Shown: positions 20,837-30,802, counted from the first letter of the stretch. The stretch is DNA of 64,000 nucleotides from Paraburkholderia sp. (GCF_024281035.1 NZ_JAMXLH010000020.1:62001-126000); one strand, 5' to 3'. The notes: generated by a model not told the origin, from the letters alone. Numbers and translations are program-made.

Positions 20837-21388
20837 GTGATTCGCAGATCGTTTCTGTTACTGGCAGGCAGCGCGCTGATGCTCTCGGCGTGCGGATTCC
20901 AGTTGCGCGGGCAGCAGGACTTCGCGTTCAAGCGCCTCGCCATCGTCGGCGCGCCGCCGCCCGTCGCGGCGCGCATCGCGCGCCTCGTCGAAGGGGGCAG
21001 CGATTCGGTGGTGGTCCAGTCGATGTCCAACGCCGACGCCGTCCTGCGCGTCTCGGAAGGGCGCAGTTTCAGCACGCTTACGCTCAATGAGCTCGGCGTG
21101 GTCCAGGAATACCAGATCAACTATTCGCTCAACTACGTGCTGATGAAGCCCGACGGCACCCTGCTGATCCAGCCGAGCGTGATCGCGCTGAACCGCGCGA
21201 TGACCTACAGCACCCAGTTCTCCACGGCCAAAGTGACGGAAGCCGACCTGCTGTTCACAGACATGCAAAACGATGCCGTCGATCAGCTTACGCGCCGGCT
21301 GGCGGTCCTGAAGACGCTGACGCCGACGCCCGACCAGGTCGTGCCGGGCGTGGCGCCGGCCGCGCCGCTGCCGCCGCCGCCGCTCTGA
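20837..21388 (+). CDS. lptE: LPS-assembly lipoprotein LptE
   Basis: Outer-membrane lipoprotein that plugs the LptD barrel and helps deliver lipopolysaccharide to the cell surface. The 183-residue protein starts with a GTG at 20837 (preceded by GGGAGCT), giving VIRRSFLLLAGSALMLSACGF: a signal peptide with lipobox LSAC. FQLRGQ right after the Cys is the typical LptE start. The C terminus is Pro-rich. An in-frame ATG at 20756 would put 27 extra residues before the signal peptide, so GTG is preferred. holA follows after 38 bases. Confidence 0.9.
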   Translation: MIRRSFLLLAGSALMLSACGFQLRGQQDFAFKRLAIVGAPPPVAARIARLVEGGSDSVVVQSMSNADAVLRVSEGRSFSTLTLNELGVVQEYQINYSLNYVLMKPDGTLLIQPSVIALNRAMTYSTQFSTAKVTEADLLFTDMQNDAVDQLTRRLAVLKTLTPTPDQVVPGVAPAAPLPPPPL

Positions 21389-21426
21389 TGCGCGGCATTC
21401 TCTCCGACCACACGTAAGCGCCATCC

Positions 21427-22644
21427 ATGCAACTGCGACTCGACGCACTCGAACCGCACCTCGCAAAAGGGCTCGCCGGGCTTTACGTCGTTTATGGCGA
21501 CGAGCATCTGCTCGCCCAGGAGGCGTGCGACCGCATTCGCGCGGCCGCGCGCGCGGCGGGCTTCACGGACCGGTCGGTGTTCACGGTCGAGCGCGGGTTC
21601 GACTGGAGTTCGCTGCTTGGCGCGAGTCAGTCGATGTCACTGTTCGGCGATCGCCAGCTCGTCGAGTTGCGCATTCCCTCGGGCAAGCCGGGCAAGGAAG
21701 GCGCCGACGCGTTGAAGACGCTCGCCGGATCGGCCAGGTCGGCGGCCGGATCGGTTGCGATTGCTGACGTGCTCACGCTCGTCACGCTGCCGCGTCTCGA
21801 TGCGGCGACGCAGAAGTCGGCCTGGTTTTCGGCGCTCGCCGAAGCCGGCGTCGCGCTGAAGATCGATCCCGTCGAGCGCGCGCAACTGCCGAACTGGATC
21901 GGTCAGCGGCTCGCGCAGCAGGGCCAGCGCGTCGCGCCCGGCGAGGACGGGCGGCGTGCGCTGCAGTTCGTCGCCGAGCGCGTGGAGGGCAACCTGCTCG
22001 CGGCGCATCAGGAGATCCAGAAGCTCGGCCTGCTCTACGAGCAAGGTGTGCTGAGCTTCGAGCAGATTCACGACGCCGTGCTCAACGTGGCGCGTTACGA
22101 CGTCTTCAAGCTCAACGAAGCGATGCTGACCGGCGACGTCGGCCGGCTCGCGCGCATGCTCGACGGCCTGCGCGGCGAAGGCGAGGCTGCGGTGCTCGTG
22201 CTGTGGGCCGTCGTCGAGGAAATCCGCACGCTGCTGCGCATCAAGCGCGGCGTCGCGGCGGGCAAGCCGCTCGCGATGCTGTTGCGCGAGAACCGCGTGT
22301 GGGGACCGCGCGAGCGGCTGATCGGCCCGGCGCTTTCGCGTCTGACCGATGCGGCGCTCGAACGCGCGCTCGCGACGGCGGCGCGGCTCGACCGCCAGGT
22401 CAAGGGACTGTCGGCGCAGGCGCGCGGCGAGTGGCGCAACGCGCTGCCGCCCGACGCCTGGGACGGGCTCTTCGAACTCGCGATGACCGTCGCGTCGCCG
22501 CGTGACGCAGGCACTGCGGGTGCTGCGGGTGCCGGGGCGCGGCCATCGGCCGCTCCTGCTGCGCGCGGCGCGGCAGGGCCTGCGGGCCGCACGCAGCCGG
22601 GCGGCCGACCGCCGTCCGCAGGGCTGGCGCGCAGGCCGGGCTGA
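21427..22644 (+). CDS. holA: DNA polymerase III delta subunit
   Basis: Clamp-loader subunit that opens the beta sliding clamp. The 405-residue protein begins [32 protein letters not shown], the usual HolA N terminus, and carries the AAA-like and collar domains to about residue 355. The last ~50 residues are an Ala/Gly/Pro/Arg-rich tail not expected from E. coli HolA (343). It lies between lptE and proA in the conserved order. Confidence 0.94.
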   Translation: MQLRLDALEPHLAKGLAGLYVVYGDEHLLAQEACDRIRAAARAAGFTDRSVFTVERGFDWSSLLGASQSMSLFGDRQLVELRIPSGKPGKEGADALKTLAGSARSAAGSVAIADVLTLVTLPRLDAATQKSAWFSALAEAGVALKIDPVERAQLPNWIGQRLAQQGQRVAPGEDGRRALQFVAERVEGNLLAAHQEIQKLGLLYEQGVLSFEQIHDAVLNVARYDVFKLNEAMLTGDVGRLARMLDGLRGEGEAAVLVLWAVVEEIRTLLRIKRGVAAGKPLAMLLRENRVWGPRERLIGPALSRLTDAALERALATAARLDRQVKGLSAQARGEWRNALPPDAWDGLFELAMTVASPRDAGTAGAAGAGARPSAAPAARGAAGPAGRTQPGGRPPSAGLARRPG

Positions 22645-22846
22645 GCCGCAAGGGCTCACGAGGCCTGCAGGCCGGCGCCTGCTTTCGCGCGCCGGGCGCA
22701 GCGGGTGCCACGTGCGCTCGCCGCCGCTCACCGGACGGGACGGGCGCACCGGGCGTACCTTGGGCACCGGCCTTACAATCATTCTTTCCAGCGTGCTTTC
22801 CAGGCTACGTTTGCACACGCTGCACGCGCCTCATCACGACACACAT

Positions 22847-24118
22847 ATGGATATCGACCAGTACATGACCGACCTCGGCCGCCGCGCCCGCGAAGCTTCG
22901 CGCGCGATGGCGAGAGCTACGACCGCCGCGAAGAACGCCGCGCTCGAAGCGGTGGCGCAGGCCATCGAGCGTGAGGCGCAGCAGCTCAAGGACGCGAATG
23001 CCCGCGACCTCGCGCGCGCGAAGGACAAGGGCCACGACGCGGCCTTCATCGACCGGCTCACGCTGTCGGACAAGGCGCTCAAGACGATGGTCGAGGGCCT
23101 GCGCCAGGTGGCGGCGCTGCCCGATCCGATCGGCGAGATCAGCAACCTCAAGTACCGCCCGAGCGGCATCCAGGTGGGCCAGATGCGCGTGCCGCTCGGC
23201 GTGATCGGCATCATCTACGAATCGCGGCCGAACGTGACGATCGACGCCGCGGCGCTGTGCCTGAAGTCGGGCAACGCGACGATCCTGCGCGGCGGCTCCG
23301 AGGCGCTCGAATGCAACACGGCGCTCGCCGGGCTGATCCGCGAAGGGCTGGCGGCGGCGGGGCTGCCGCAGGAAGCGGTGCAGGTGGTCGAGACGGCCGA
23401 CCGCGCGGCGGTGGGCAAGCTCATCACGATGACCGAATATGTCGACGTGATCGTGCCGCGCGGCGGCAAGAGCCTGATCGAGCGCCTGATGGCCGAGGCG
23501 CGCGTGCCGATGATCAAGCATCTCGACGGCATCTGCCATGTCTACGTGGACGACCGCGCCGATATCGCGAAGGCGCTCAACGTCTGCGATAACGCGAAGA
23601 CGCACCGCTACGGCACCTGCAACACGATGGAAACGCTGCTGGTCGCGCGCGGCATCGCGCACGAAGTGCTGCCGCCGCTTGGCCGCCTGTATCGCGACAA
23701 GGAGGTCGAGTTGCGCGTCGATGGCGCGGCGCGCGCGATTCTCGCCGCTGCGGGCGTCGGCCCGCTCGTGGACGCGACCGAAGAGGACTGGAGCACGGAA
23801 TACCTCGCGCCGGTGCTGGCGATCAAGGTGGTGGACCACCTCGACGAGGCGGTTGCCCATATCAACACGTACGGCTCGGCGCACACCGATGCCATCGTCA
23901 CCGAAGATCACGACCGCGCGATGCGCTTCCTGCGCGAAGTGGATTCGGCGAGCGTGATGCTGAACGCCTCGACGCGTTTTGCAGACGGTTTCGAATTCGG
24001 CCTCGGCGCGGAGATCGGCATTTCGAACGACAAGCTGCACGCGCGCGGCCCGGTCGGCCTCGAAGGCTTGACGTCGCTCAAGTACGTGGTCTTCGGCCAC
24101 GGCGAAGGACGGCAATAA
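22847..24118 (+). CDS. proA: Gamma-glutamyl phosphate reductase
   Basis: Second step of proline synthesis: reduces gamma-glutamyl phosphate to glutamate semialdehyde with NADPH. The 423-residue protein is an aldehyde-dehydrogenase-fold enzyme with [19 protein letters not shown] and the catalytic Cys in [13 protein letters not shown]. The ATG at 22847 gives the family length (417 in E. coli) and N terminus MDIDQYM; the long frame upstream has no similarity. Confidence 0.96.
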   Translation: MDIDQYMTDLGRRAREASRAMARATTAAKNAALEAVAQAIEREAQQLKDANARDLARAKDKGHDAAFIDRLTLSDKALKTMVEGLRQVAALPDPIGEISNLKYRPSGIQVGQMRVPLGVIGIIYESRPNVTIDAAALCLKSGNATILRGGSEALECNTALAGLIREGLAAAGLPQEAVQVVETADRAAVGKLITMTEYVDVIVPRGGKSLIERLMAEARVPMIKHLDGICHVYVDDRADIAKALNVCDNAKTHRYGTCNTMETLLVARGIAHEVLPPLGRLYRDKEVELRVDGAARAILAAAGVGPLVDATEEDWSTEYLAPVLAIKVVDHLDEAVAHINTYGSAHTDAIVTEDHDRAMRFLREVDSASVMLNASTRFADGFEFGLGAEIGISNDKLHARGPVGLEGLTSLKYVVFGHGEGRQ

Positions 24119-24249
24119 TTCTGTGCGGCGCGCGCGACGGCGCGCGCCACTCTCTTTCGTGCATGTCCGGGCCGCTCGTGCTGCCGCTTGTGCCACATTT
24201 GTCTGGCCGGCGTGCTCTAGTCAATCAAGCAGACAGGAAGGATCGCCAG

Positions 24250-24666
24250 ATGCTTTGGGTCAAGACGTTTCACATTGTTCTAATCGCGTCCTGGTTTGCA
24301 GGATTGTTCTACCTGCCGCGTATCTTCGTGAATCTGGCGATGGAAACCGAGCCCGCCGCCGTGAAGCGCCTCCTGCTCATGGCGCGCAAGCTGTACCGTT
24401 TCATGACGATCATCGCCGTGCCCGCGCTGCTGTGCGGTCTGTGGCTGTGGCTCGTGGTGGGCATCGGGTCCGGCCAGGGCTGGATTCACGCGAAGGTCGG
24501 CGTGGTCGTGCTGCTCATCGTCTATCACCACTATTGCGGGCATCTTCTGAAGACCTTCGAGCGCGGCCAGAACCGCCGCTCCGACAAGTGGTATCGCCTG
24601 TTCAACGAACTACCGGTGCTCGGCATGCTGGCGGCCGTGGCGCTCGTCGTGCTCAAGCCGTTCTGA
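24250..24666 (+). CDS. hemJ: HemJ-type protoporphyrinogen oxidase (CopD-like membrane protein)
   Basis: Four-helix membrane protein of the HemJ/UPF0093 family, thought to oxidise protoporphyrinogen IX in bacteria lacking HemG and HemY. The 138-residue protein begins MLWVKTFHIVLIASWFAGLFYLPR, with the conserved His in the first helix. Three more hydrophobic segments and a GWIHAKVGVV motif follow. An ATG at 24163 would add a non-membrane tail; 24250 gives the standard length (about 140). It ends just before the convergent hexR. Confidence 0.87.
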   Translation: MLWVKTFHIVLIASWFAGLFYLPRIFVNLAMETEPAAVKRLLLMARKLYRFMTIIAVPALLCGLWLWLVVGIGSGQGWIHAKVGVVVLLIVYHHYCGHLLKTFERGQNRRSDKWYRLFNELPVLGMLAAVALVVLKPF

Positions 24667-24795
24667 TTCTTCGTCTCTCGCGGGCGGCGCGGATGCCGCC
24701 CGTCGTCTTGCGCCGCGTCTGCGTCGGGTCTGCACCGACTGCAGGCGCAACCAGCCCGCGCAATTCCCTCCTCCACGCGCTGTAAAGCGCCTCGC

Positions 24796-25644
24796 CTAAC
24801 CGACCGGATCGAGGCGGCGGCGCGCGATGATCTCCTTCGCGCCCGCGAGTTTTTCCGTGAGTTCCGGGCCGCGCTGCAGCGCGACGCCTACCGCGAGAAT
24901 GTCGCCGATCGCGAGGTGCGACGTGCGCGAGGTCATCGGCGAGAAGATGTCCGTGTCTTCGTCGACGTTCGCGTGCAGGCCGACCGTCGCGAGACGCGCG
25001 AGCGGCGAGGTGCCGTGGGTGATCGCGATCACCTTCGCGCCGCGGTCGAGCGCCGTGCGCACGGCGTCGACGACATCGCGCGTGCGCCCCGTGTTCGAGA
25101 TCGCGACGACCACGTCCCCCGCGCCAAGCAACGCAGACGACATCAGGAACGTGTGCGGATCGGCGTAGGCGACGCTCGGCATGCCGAGGCGGAAGAACTT
25201 GTGCTGCATGTCCTGCGCGGCGATACCCGAGCCGCCCGCGCCGTAGAACTCGATGCGCCTGGCGTTCGCGAGCAGCGCGATGGCCTCGGCGAGCGCGTCG
25301 GCGGACAGATTGTTGCGCACCTGCAGCAGCGCGCCGATGGTGCGGTCGAGCACCTTGGCCGCGACGCCCGGCACGGGCTCGTCGGGGCGCACGTCGCGAT
25401 AGACCGCGGGCGGCAGGTCCGCGGCCACGGCCTGTGCGAGCCGGATCTTGAACTCGCGAAATCCCGAGAAACCGAGCGCGTGACAGAACCGCGCAATGGT
25501 CGGCTGGCTTACGCCCGCGCGCTGCGCGACTTCGGTCATCGAGAGGTCGAGCACTTCGCGCGCCGCATCGACGATGTAATCGGCGAGCTTGCGCTCGGAC
25601 GGGCGCAACTGCTCGCGTATGGCCTTCACCTGGGACAGCAGCAT
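24796..25644 (-). CDS. hexR: RpiR-family transcriptional repressor HexR
   Basis: Repressor of the Entner-Doudoroff and related sugar genes, released from DNA by 2-keto-3-deoxy-6-phosphogluconate. The 282-residue protein has an N-terminal HTH (MTEVAQRAGVSQPTIARFCHALGF, roughly 33-56) and a C-terminal SIS sugar-phosphate domain (IEFYGAGGSG, AISNTGRTRDVVD). It is divergent from edd-eda, and two HexR-like operators lie between them (25699-25713 and 25830-25844), one close to each gene. This suggests autoregulation and repression of edd. The start at 25644 was chosen over 25734 because the longer form would cover the first operator. Confidence 0.93.
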   Translation of the reverse strand: MLLSQVKAIREQLRPSERKLADYIVDAAREVLDLSMTEVAQRAGVSQPTIARFCHALGFSGFREFKIRLAQAVAADLPPAVYRDVRPDEPVPGVAAKVLDRTIGALLQVRNNLSADALAEAIALLANARRIEFYGAGGSGIAAQDMQHKFFRLGMPSVAYADPHTFLMSSALLGAGDVVVAISNTGRTRDVVDAVRTALDRGAKVIAITHGTSPLARLATVGLHANVDEDTDIFSPMTSRTSHLAIGDILAVGVALQRGPELTEKLAGAKEIIARRRLDPVG

Positions 25645-25698
25645 CGGAAAACTCGCACTATGCTGAAAGATCCGTGGACTATAGCGGATCGGAGGACG

Positions 25699-25713
25699 TG
25701 TACAAAAACTACA
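25699..25713 (-). promoter_or_regulatory. HexR operator near hexR
   Basis: TGTAC-AAAAA-CTACA; its reverse complement TGTAGTTTTTGTACA fits the published proteobacterial HexR consensus (TGTARTTWWWYTACA) at all but one position. It lies 55 bases upstream of the hexR ATG. Confidence 0.75.
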
Positions 25714-25829
25714 TCCATGCGGCCAAAATTGCAATGCCGAACAGGCGGCGTTGGGAATAGTCCGCTATTTGTGGGAATTAAGCGCCTGCCCCTTAGGGCA
25801 AACGCCAGGGTTGCGCAGGATTGCGGGCT

Positions 25830-25844
25830 TGTAGTTTTTCTACT
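25830..25844 (+). promoter_or_regulatory. HexR operator near edd
   Basis: TGTAG-TTTTT-CTACT matches the HexR consensus with one end mismatch. It lies 98 bases upstream of the edd ATG and 131 bases (centre to centre) from the other site. Confidence 0.75.
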
Positions 25845-25941
25845 AACATCGCGCCATTGCTGACTGGACGTCCGATCCGGCACGTGTGTCAGTCCATGCG
25901 TCAGCCCATGTGTCCCGCCAGGCCGAGAGGAAGGAGATTCG

Positions 25942-27861
25942 ATGGTTTCCCCGCATTCCCAGTTGATGAAGGTCACGCGGCGCGTGATCGAGCGCAGCAA
26001 GCCGACGCGCGAGGCTTATCTCGCACGTATCGCCGCCGCGCAGGACCAGTTCCCGGCGCGCGGCGTGCTCTCGTGCGCGAATCTCGCCCACGGCTTCGCG
26101 GGGCTCGAAGGCCGCGACAAGATCGCGATCAAGTCGATCCGCGAGCCGAACATCGGCATCGTCTCGGCGTACAACGAGATGCTCTCGGCCCACGCGCCCT
26201 ACAAGAACTACCCGGACATCATCAAGGAAGCGGCCCGCGAAAACGGCGGCGTTGCGCAGTTCGCGGGCGGCGTGCCCGCGATGTGCGACGGCATCACACA
26301 GGGCAATGCGGGCATGGAGCTGTCGCTCTTCTCGCGCGAAGTGATCGCGATGAGCACGGCGGTTGCGCTCACACACAACATGTTCGACGCGGCGCTGTGC
26401 CTCGGCATCTGCGACAAGATCGTGCCGGGTCTGCTGATCGGCGCGCTGCAGTTCGGCCACCTGCCCGCGATCTTCGTGCCTGCCGGCCCGATGGCGAGCG
26501 GCCTGTCCAACGACGAGAAGGCCAAGGTGCGCCAGCAGTTCGCGATGGGCCAGTGCGGGCGCGACGCGCTGCTCGAATCCGAGGCGGCGGCCTATCACAG
26601 CCAGGGCACCTGCACCTTCTACGGCACGGCCAACAGCAACCAGATGCTGATGGAAGTGATGGGCCTGCATCTGCCGGGCTCGGCGTTCATCCATCCGTAC
26701 ACGCCGCTGCGCGACGAACTCACTGCCGCGGCGGCGCGCCGCGTGCTCGATCTCACCGTCGAGCGCGGCAACTACACGCCGATCGGCCACGTGATCGACG
26801 AGCACGCGATCATCAACGGCATCGTCGCGCTGCTCGCGACGGGCGGCTCGACGAACCACACGATGCACCTCGTGGCGATTGCGCGCGCAGCGGGCATCAT
26901 CATCGACTGGGACGACTTCGACGCGCTCTCCGACGCCGTTCCGCTGCTCGCACGCGTCTATCCGAACGGCAAGGCCGATGTGAACCACTTCCACGCGGCG
27001 GGCGGCATCGCGTTCCTCGTGCGCGAGCTGCTCGACGGCGGGCTGTTGCACGAAGACGTCACGACCGTCGCGGGCAAGGGCCTGCGCCACTACACGAAAG
27101 AACCGAAGCTGCTCGACGGCAAGCTCACCTGGGTCGATGCGGTCGAGCAAAGCGCCGACACCGCCGTGCTGCGCCAACTCGCCGAGCCGTTCCAGCCGGA
27201 CGGCGGCCTGCGCCTTATGCAGGGGCGTCTTGGGCGCGGCGTCATCAAGGTTTCGGCGGTTGCGCCCGAGCGCCGCAAGGTGCGTGCGCCCGCAATCGTG
27301 TTCGATTCGCAGGAAGCCGTGCAGGAAGCGTTCGATCGCGGCGAACTCGAACGCGACTTCGTGGCCGTCGTGCGCTTGCAGGGCGCGCGCGCCAACGGCA
27401 TGCCGGAGCTGCACCGCCTCACGCCGCTGCTCGGCGTCGTGCAGGACAAGGGCTTTCACGTCGCGCTCGTGACGGACGGGCGCATGTCGGGCGCGTCGGG
27501 TAAGGTCCCCGCCGTGATCCACGTCTCGCCCGAGACGCTGCTGCACGGCCCGATCGGCAAGGTGCGCGACGGTGACATCGTCGTGATCGACGCCGTCGAA
27601 GGCGTGCTCGACGTCGAAGTCGACGCAGCCGAATGGGACGCGCGCCCGGTCGCGCAGCCCGCGCATCAGGAAAGCAACGAAGCCGGCTTCGGCCGCGAAC
27701 TGTTCGGCGTGTTTCGCGCCGCTGCGGCGCCGGCGGAGCAGGGCGCGTCGGTGTTCGGCGCCCTCGTCGGCGAAACCGGCAGCAAAGCAGGCAGCAAAGC
27801 TGCGGACGCGACGGCCGCCCACGCCCGCAAGGCGACCGCAACCCAACATCAAGGAGCATGA
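25942..27861 (+). CDS. edd: 6-phosphogluconate dehydratase
   Basis: First committed enzyme of the Entner-Doudoroff pathway, converting 6-phosphogluconate to 2-keto-3-deoxy-6-phosphogluconate. IlvD/Edd-family iron-sulfur dehydratase. The 639-residue protein has [13 protein letters not shown], the cluster-ligand region [24 protein letters not shown], and [11 protein letters not shown]. It is about 35 residues longer than E. coli Edd (603), mostly from a low-complexity C-terminal tail ([20 protein letters not shown]). AAGGAG precedes the ATG. The eda start lies within a few bases of its stop. Confidence 0.95.
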   Translation: MVSPHSQLMKVTRRVIERSKPTREAYLARIAAAQDQFPARGVLSCANLAHGFAGLEGRDKIAIKSIREPNIGIVSAYNEMLSAHAPYKNYPDIIKEAARENGGVAQFAGGVPAMCDGITQGNAGMELSLFSREVIAMSTAVALTHNMFDAALCLGICDKIVPGLLIGALQFGHLPAIFVPAGPMASGLSNDEKAKVRQQFAMGQCGRDALLESEAAAYHSQGTCTFYGTANSNQMLMEVMGLHLPGSAFIHPYTPLRDELTAAAARRVLDLTVERGNYTPIGHVIDEHAIINGIVALLATGGSTNHTMHLVAIARAAGIIIDWDDFDALSDAVPLLARVYPNGKADVNHFHAAGGIAFLVRELLDGGLLHEDVTTVAGKGLRHYTKEPKLLDGKLTWVDAVEQSADTAVLRQLAEPFQPDGGLRLMQGRLGRGVIKVSAVAPERRKVRAPAIVFDSQEAVQEAFDRGELERDFVAVVRLQGARANGMPELHRLTPLLGVVQDKGFHVALVTDGRMSGASGKVPAVIHVSPETLLHGPIGKVRDGDIVVIDAVEGVLDVEVDAAEWDARPVAQPAHQESNEAGFGRELFGVFRAAAAPAEQGASVFGALVGETGSKAGSKAADATAAHARKATATQHQGA

Positions 27862-27863
27862 CT

Positions 27864-28517
27864 ATGGCAACGCATCTGCCAACCACGTCGGTAGCTGACA
27901 TCGTCCGCCTCGGCCCGGTGATTCCGGTGCTCGCCTTCGAAACCGCCGAGCAGGGCGAGCACGTTTCGCGCGCGCTGTACGCAGGCGGCGTGAAGGTCCT
28001 CGAAATCACGCTGCGCACGGCAGCCGGCCTCGACGCGATCCAGCGTGCGTCGCAGATCGCACCGGATATCGCAGTTGGCGTCGGGACGATCACGAAGCCG
28101 GAGCAATGCGCGCTCGCGAAGCAGGCCGGTGCGCAGTTCGGCGTCTCGCCGGGTCTCACGCGCGAGATGCACGATGCGTCGATCGAGGCGGGTTTGCCGC
28201 TTCTGCCGGGCGTCATGACGCCGTCGGACATCATCCTCGCTATGGAACTGGGCTACGAGATCGTGAAGTTTTTCCCAGCCGTGCCCGCGGGCGGCATCGC
28301 GATGCTCAACGCATTCCACGGCCCGTTCCCGACGCTCAAGTTCTGCCCGACCGGCGGCATCACGCCCGAAACGGCGCCGAATTTCCTCGCACTCCCAAAC
28401 GTCGTGTGCGTGGGCGGCTCGTGGCTCACGCCGAAGGCCGCGCTTGCGGCGCAGGATTGGGCCGAAGTCACGCGCCTCGCGCGCGCGGCAAGCGAGTTGT
28501 CGCGTCCCGTGCGCTGA
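27864..28517 (+). CDS. eda: 2-keto-3-deoxy-6-phosphogluconate aldolase
   Basis: Splits 2-keto-3-deoxy-6-phosphogluconate to pyruvate and glyceraldehyde 3-phosphate. The 217-residue class I aldolase has PVIPVLAFE at the start, GTITKPEQ, the Schiff-base Lys in VKFFPA, and FCPTGGI for phosphate binding. The AAGGAG at 27851-27856 fits ATG 27864 (7-base spacing) better than ATG 27858 (1 base), so edd and eda are separated by 2 bases and surely coupled. Confidence 0.95.
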   Translation: MATHLPTTSVADIVRLGPVIPVLAFETAEQGEHVSRALYAGGVKVLEITLRTAAGLDAIQRASQIAPDIAVGVGTITKPEQCALAKQAGAQFGVSPGLTREMHDASIEAGLPLLPGVMTPSDIILAMELGYEIVKFFPAVPAGGIAMLNAFHGPFPTLKFCPTGGITPETAPNFLALPNVVCVGGSWLTPKAALAAQDWAEVTRLARAASELSRPVR

Positions 28518-28597
28518 CGCGCGCGTGGCGCGCGGGTTCGGAGCAGTAGCCTCCGGACTCGCGGCGCATTGAAAACCGGCTGGTTTGCGACGGTGCG

Positions 28598-28633
28598 ACA
28601 AACCGCGCAAGGGTTACGCCTTGCGCGGTTTGT
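28598..28633 (+). terminator. Strong hairpin after eda
   Basis: Perfect 15-bp inverted repeat (ACAAACCGCGCAAGG and CCTTGCGCGGTTTGT) with a 6-base GTTACG loop, 80 bases after eda. The following sequence is only moderately T-rich, but the stem is long enough to end most edd-eda transcripts. Confidence 0.72.
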
Positions 28634-28764
28634 GCTGTTATAAACAGCCGTAACTCAAGTCGTTGTAACCTCTACACCCTCGGCCTCCAGCCTTGGCGGC
28701 GACCATTGCGTCTTGCGCGCTGGATGCGTGAACGCGTCTCGAACATCACCTGTGGAGGAGTCTC

Positions 28765-30123
28765 ATGGGAGTGGCCCACGGCAGCATGCTGCTGGTCTAC
28801 GCGCTCATCGCGATTGCTGCGCTGATCCTGCTGATCACGCGCTACAAGATTTATCCGTTTCTAGTCCTGATCATCGTCTCGCTGCTGCTCGGCCTTGCCG
28901 TCGGCATGCCGATGGATCAGATCGTCAAGTCGTTCGAGACCGGAAACGGCAATACGCTCGGCCACATCGCAATCGTGGTCGGCCTCGGCACCATGCTCGG
29001 CAAGATGATGGCCGAGTCCGGCGGCGCGGAGCGCGTCGCCACGACGCTGATCCGCTGGTTCGGCGAAAAGAACATTCACTGGGCGATGATGTTCGTCGCC
29101 GTGATTGTCGGCTTGCCGGTGTTTTTCGAAGTCGGTTTCGTGCTGCTCATTCCGATCGCGTTTAACGTCGCCAAGCGTACCGGCAAGTCGCTGCTGCTCG
29201 TCGGCCTGCCGATGGTGGCGGGCCTGTCGGTCGTCCACGGCCTGATTCCGCCGCACCCGGCTGCGCTGCTCGCGGTGCAGGCGTATAACGCCGACGTCGG
29301 CAAGACCATCGCTTACGGTCTGATCGTCGGGGTGCCGACCGCGATCGTCGCCGGTCCGCTGTTCGCGCTGCTCATTCACCGCGCAATCAAGCTGCCCGAG
29401 GACAACCCGCTCGCCGCGCAGTTCGTCGCCGTCAAGCCCAAGGCTGACAGCGAGCTGCCTGGCTTCGGCATTACGGTCTTCACGATTTTGCTGCCGGTGA
29501 TCCTCATGCTGATGGGGAGCTGGGCGGATCTTGTGTTCGCGCCCAGGACGCTGGCCAACGGCCTGCTGAAATTCATCGGCACGACCGACGTCGCATTGCT
29601 GATCGCCGTCCTCGTGAGCTTCTGGACCTTCGGCGCGCGACAGGGCTTCACGCGCGAGCAGATCCAGAAGTTCTGCGGCGACTGCCTCGCGCCTATCGCG
29701 GGCATCACGCTGATCGTCGGCGCGGGCGGCGGCTTTGGCCGCGTGCTGATGGACAGCGGCATTTCGAAGGAGATCGTCGCGGTGGCGGAGTCGGCTCACC
29801 TTTCGCCGCTCCTGTTCGGCTGGTTCGTCGCGGCGCTGATCCGGCTCGCGACCGGCTCGGCCACCGTCGCGATGACGACGGCCTGCGGCATCGTCGCGCC
29901 GATTGCAGCCGCGAGCGCTTCGACTGTCAAGCCGGAACTGCTCGTGCTCGCGACCGGTTCGGGCTCGCTGATCTTCTCGCATGTGAACGACGGCGGCTTC
30001 TGGCTGATCAAGGAGTACTTCGGCATGACCGTCGTGCAGACCTTCAAGACCTGGTCGCTGTGTGAGACGATTATTTCCCTGATGGGACTCGGGCTGACTT
30101 TCGCGCTTGCGGCCGTGCTGTAA
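28765..30123 (+). CDS. gntP: Gluconate:proton symporter (GntP family)
   Basis: Inner-membrane permease for gluconate or a related hexonate. The 452-residue protein is hydrophobic throughout, with about 12-14 membrane segments, and carries GntP-family features: VVGLGTMLGKMMAESGGAER, HGLIPPHPAAL and FSHVNDGGFWL. A GGAGGAG lies about 7 bases upstream of the ATG. It belongs with gntK and edd-eda: import, phosphorylation and Entner-Doudoroff breakdown. Related permeases carry ketogluconate or idonate, so the exact substrate is inferred from context. Confidence 0.92.
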   Translation: MGVAHGSMLLVYALIAIAALILLITRYKIYPFLVLIIVSLLLGLAVGMPMDQIVKSFETGNGNTLGHIAIVVGLGTMLGKMMAESGGAERVATTLIRWFGEKNIHWAMMFVAVIVGLPVFFEVGFVLLIPIAFNVAKRTGKSLLLVGLPMVAGLSVVHGLIPPHPAALLAVQAYNADVGKTIAYGLIVGVPTAIVAGPLFALLIHRAIKLPEDNPLAAQFVAVKPKADSELPGFGITVFTILLPVILMLMGSWADLVFAPRTLANGLLKFIGTTDVALLIAVLVSFWTFGARQGFTREQIQKFCGDCLAPIAGITLIVGAGGGFGRVLMDSGISKEIVAVAESAHLSPLLFGWFVAALIRLATGSATVAMTTACGIVAPIAAASASTVKPELLVLATGSGSLIFSHVNDGGFWLIKEYFGMTVVQTFKTWSLCETIISLMGLGLTFALAAVL

Positions 30124-30133
30124 CGCGAAAATA

Positions 30134-30227
30134 TTTTGCATGGGACCAGAGTAAGCGCTGAAGCGTCAACTTGGGTCGCTAGCTTTGCATGGGATCAGAG
30201 TAAGCACTAAAGCACTAACTCTGGTCG
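30134..30227 (+). repeat. Duplicated 45-bp element between gntP and gntK
   Basis: Two imperfect direct copies (30134-30178 and 30183-30227; 36 of 45 positions equal by my count), each beginning TTTGCATGGGA and ending GGTCG. GACCAGAGT in copy 1 (30144-30152) and GATCAGAGT in copy 2 (30193-30201) are both complementary to ACTCTGGTC at 30218-30226, right before the gntK ribosome site, so alternative hairpins are possible. Confidence 0.8.
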
Positions 30228-30240
30228 ACAGGAGCCAAAA

Positions 30241-30747
30241 ATGATTTTGATTGCGATGGGCGTGTCGGGAGCAGGCAAGACACGCATTGGCGAGTTGCTG
30301 GCCGAGCGCCTGCACTGCGGCTTCACCGATGGCGACGCGTTCCACAGCGCCGCCAACAAGAAGAAGATGCACGACGGCATTCCGCTCACCGACGACGACC
30401 GCTGGCCATGGCTGCGCACCATCCGCGCGGCCATCGACGAGAAGCAGCGCGCGCACGAAACGGCCGTGTTCACGTGCTCGTCGCTCAAACGTTCGTACCG
30501 TGACATCCTGCGCGGCGCCGACCGCGACGTGTGCTTCGTTTATCTGAAGGGCACCTTCGAGGTGCTGCACGCGCGGCTTGGAGCGCGTACCGGACATTTT
30601 TTCGATCCGTCGCTGTTGCAAAGCCAGCTCGATACGCTGGAGGAGCCGGGCGCCGAGGAGGCGATCGTGGTCAACGTGGAGCTCGCGCCCGAGCAGATCG
30701 TCGACGAAGTCATGAAGCAACTGGCAACGCGCGGCATGCAAGCCTGA
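30241..30747 (+). CDS. gntK: Gluconokinase
   Basis: Phosphorylates gluconate to 6-phosphogluconate, the substrate of Edd. The 168-residue protein starts with the P-loop MGVSGAGKT, followed by DGDAFH and a C-terminal LEEPGAEEAI typical of GntK. ACAGGAG lies just upstream. It is the last gene of the gluconate block. A duplicated element between it and gntP may control its expression. Confidence 0.95.
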   Translation: MILIAMGVSGAGKTRIGELLAERLHCGFTDGDAFHSAANKKKMHDGIPLTDDDRWPWLRTIRAAIDEKQRAHETAVFTCSSLKRSYRDILRGADRDVCFVYLKGTFEVLHARLGARTGHFFDPSLLQSQLDTLEEPGAEEAIVVNVELAPEQIVDEVMKQLATRGMQA

Positions 30748-30770
30748 CGCGGTTCGCGCAGCGGTAAACG

Positions 30771-30802
30771 AAAAAAGCGCTCGACGAATCGAGCGCTTTT
30801 TT
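30771..30802. terminator. Bidirectional terminator between gntK and purB
   Basis: AAAAAAGCGCTCGA and TCGAGCGCTTTTTT form a perfect 14-bp stem with a CGAA loop. The T-run exists on both strands, serving both convergent genes. Confidence 0.92.

Noticed and set aside
28664..28676. HexR-like TGTAA-CCT-CTACA between eda and gntP
   Set aside because: The half-sites are separated by 3 instead of 5 bases, so the half-sites would lie on a different helical face; kept only as a possible degenerate site.
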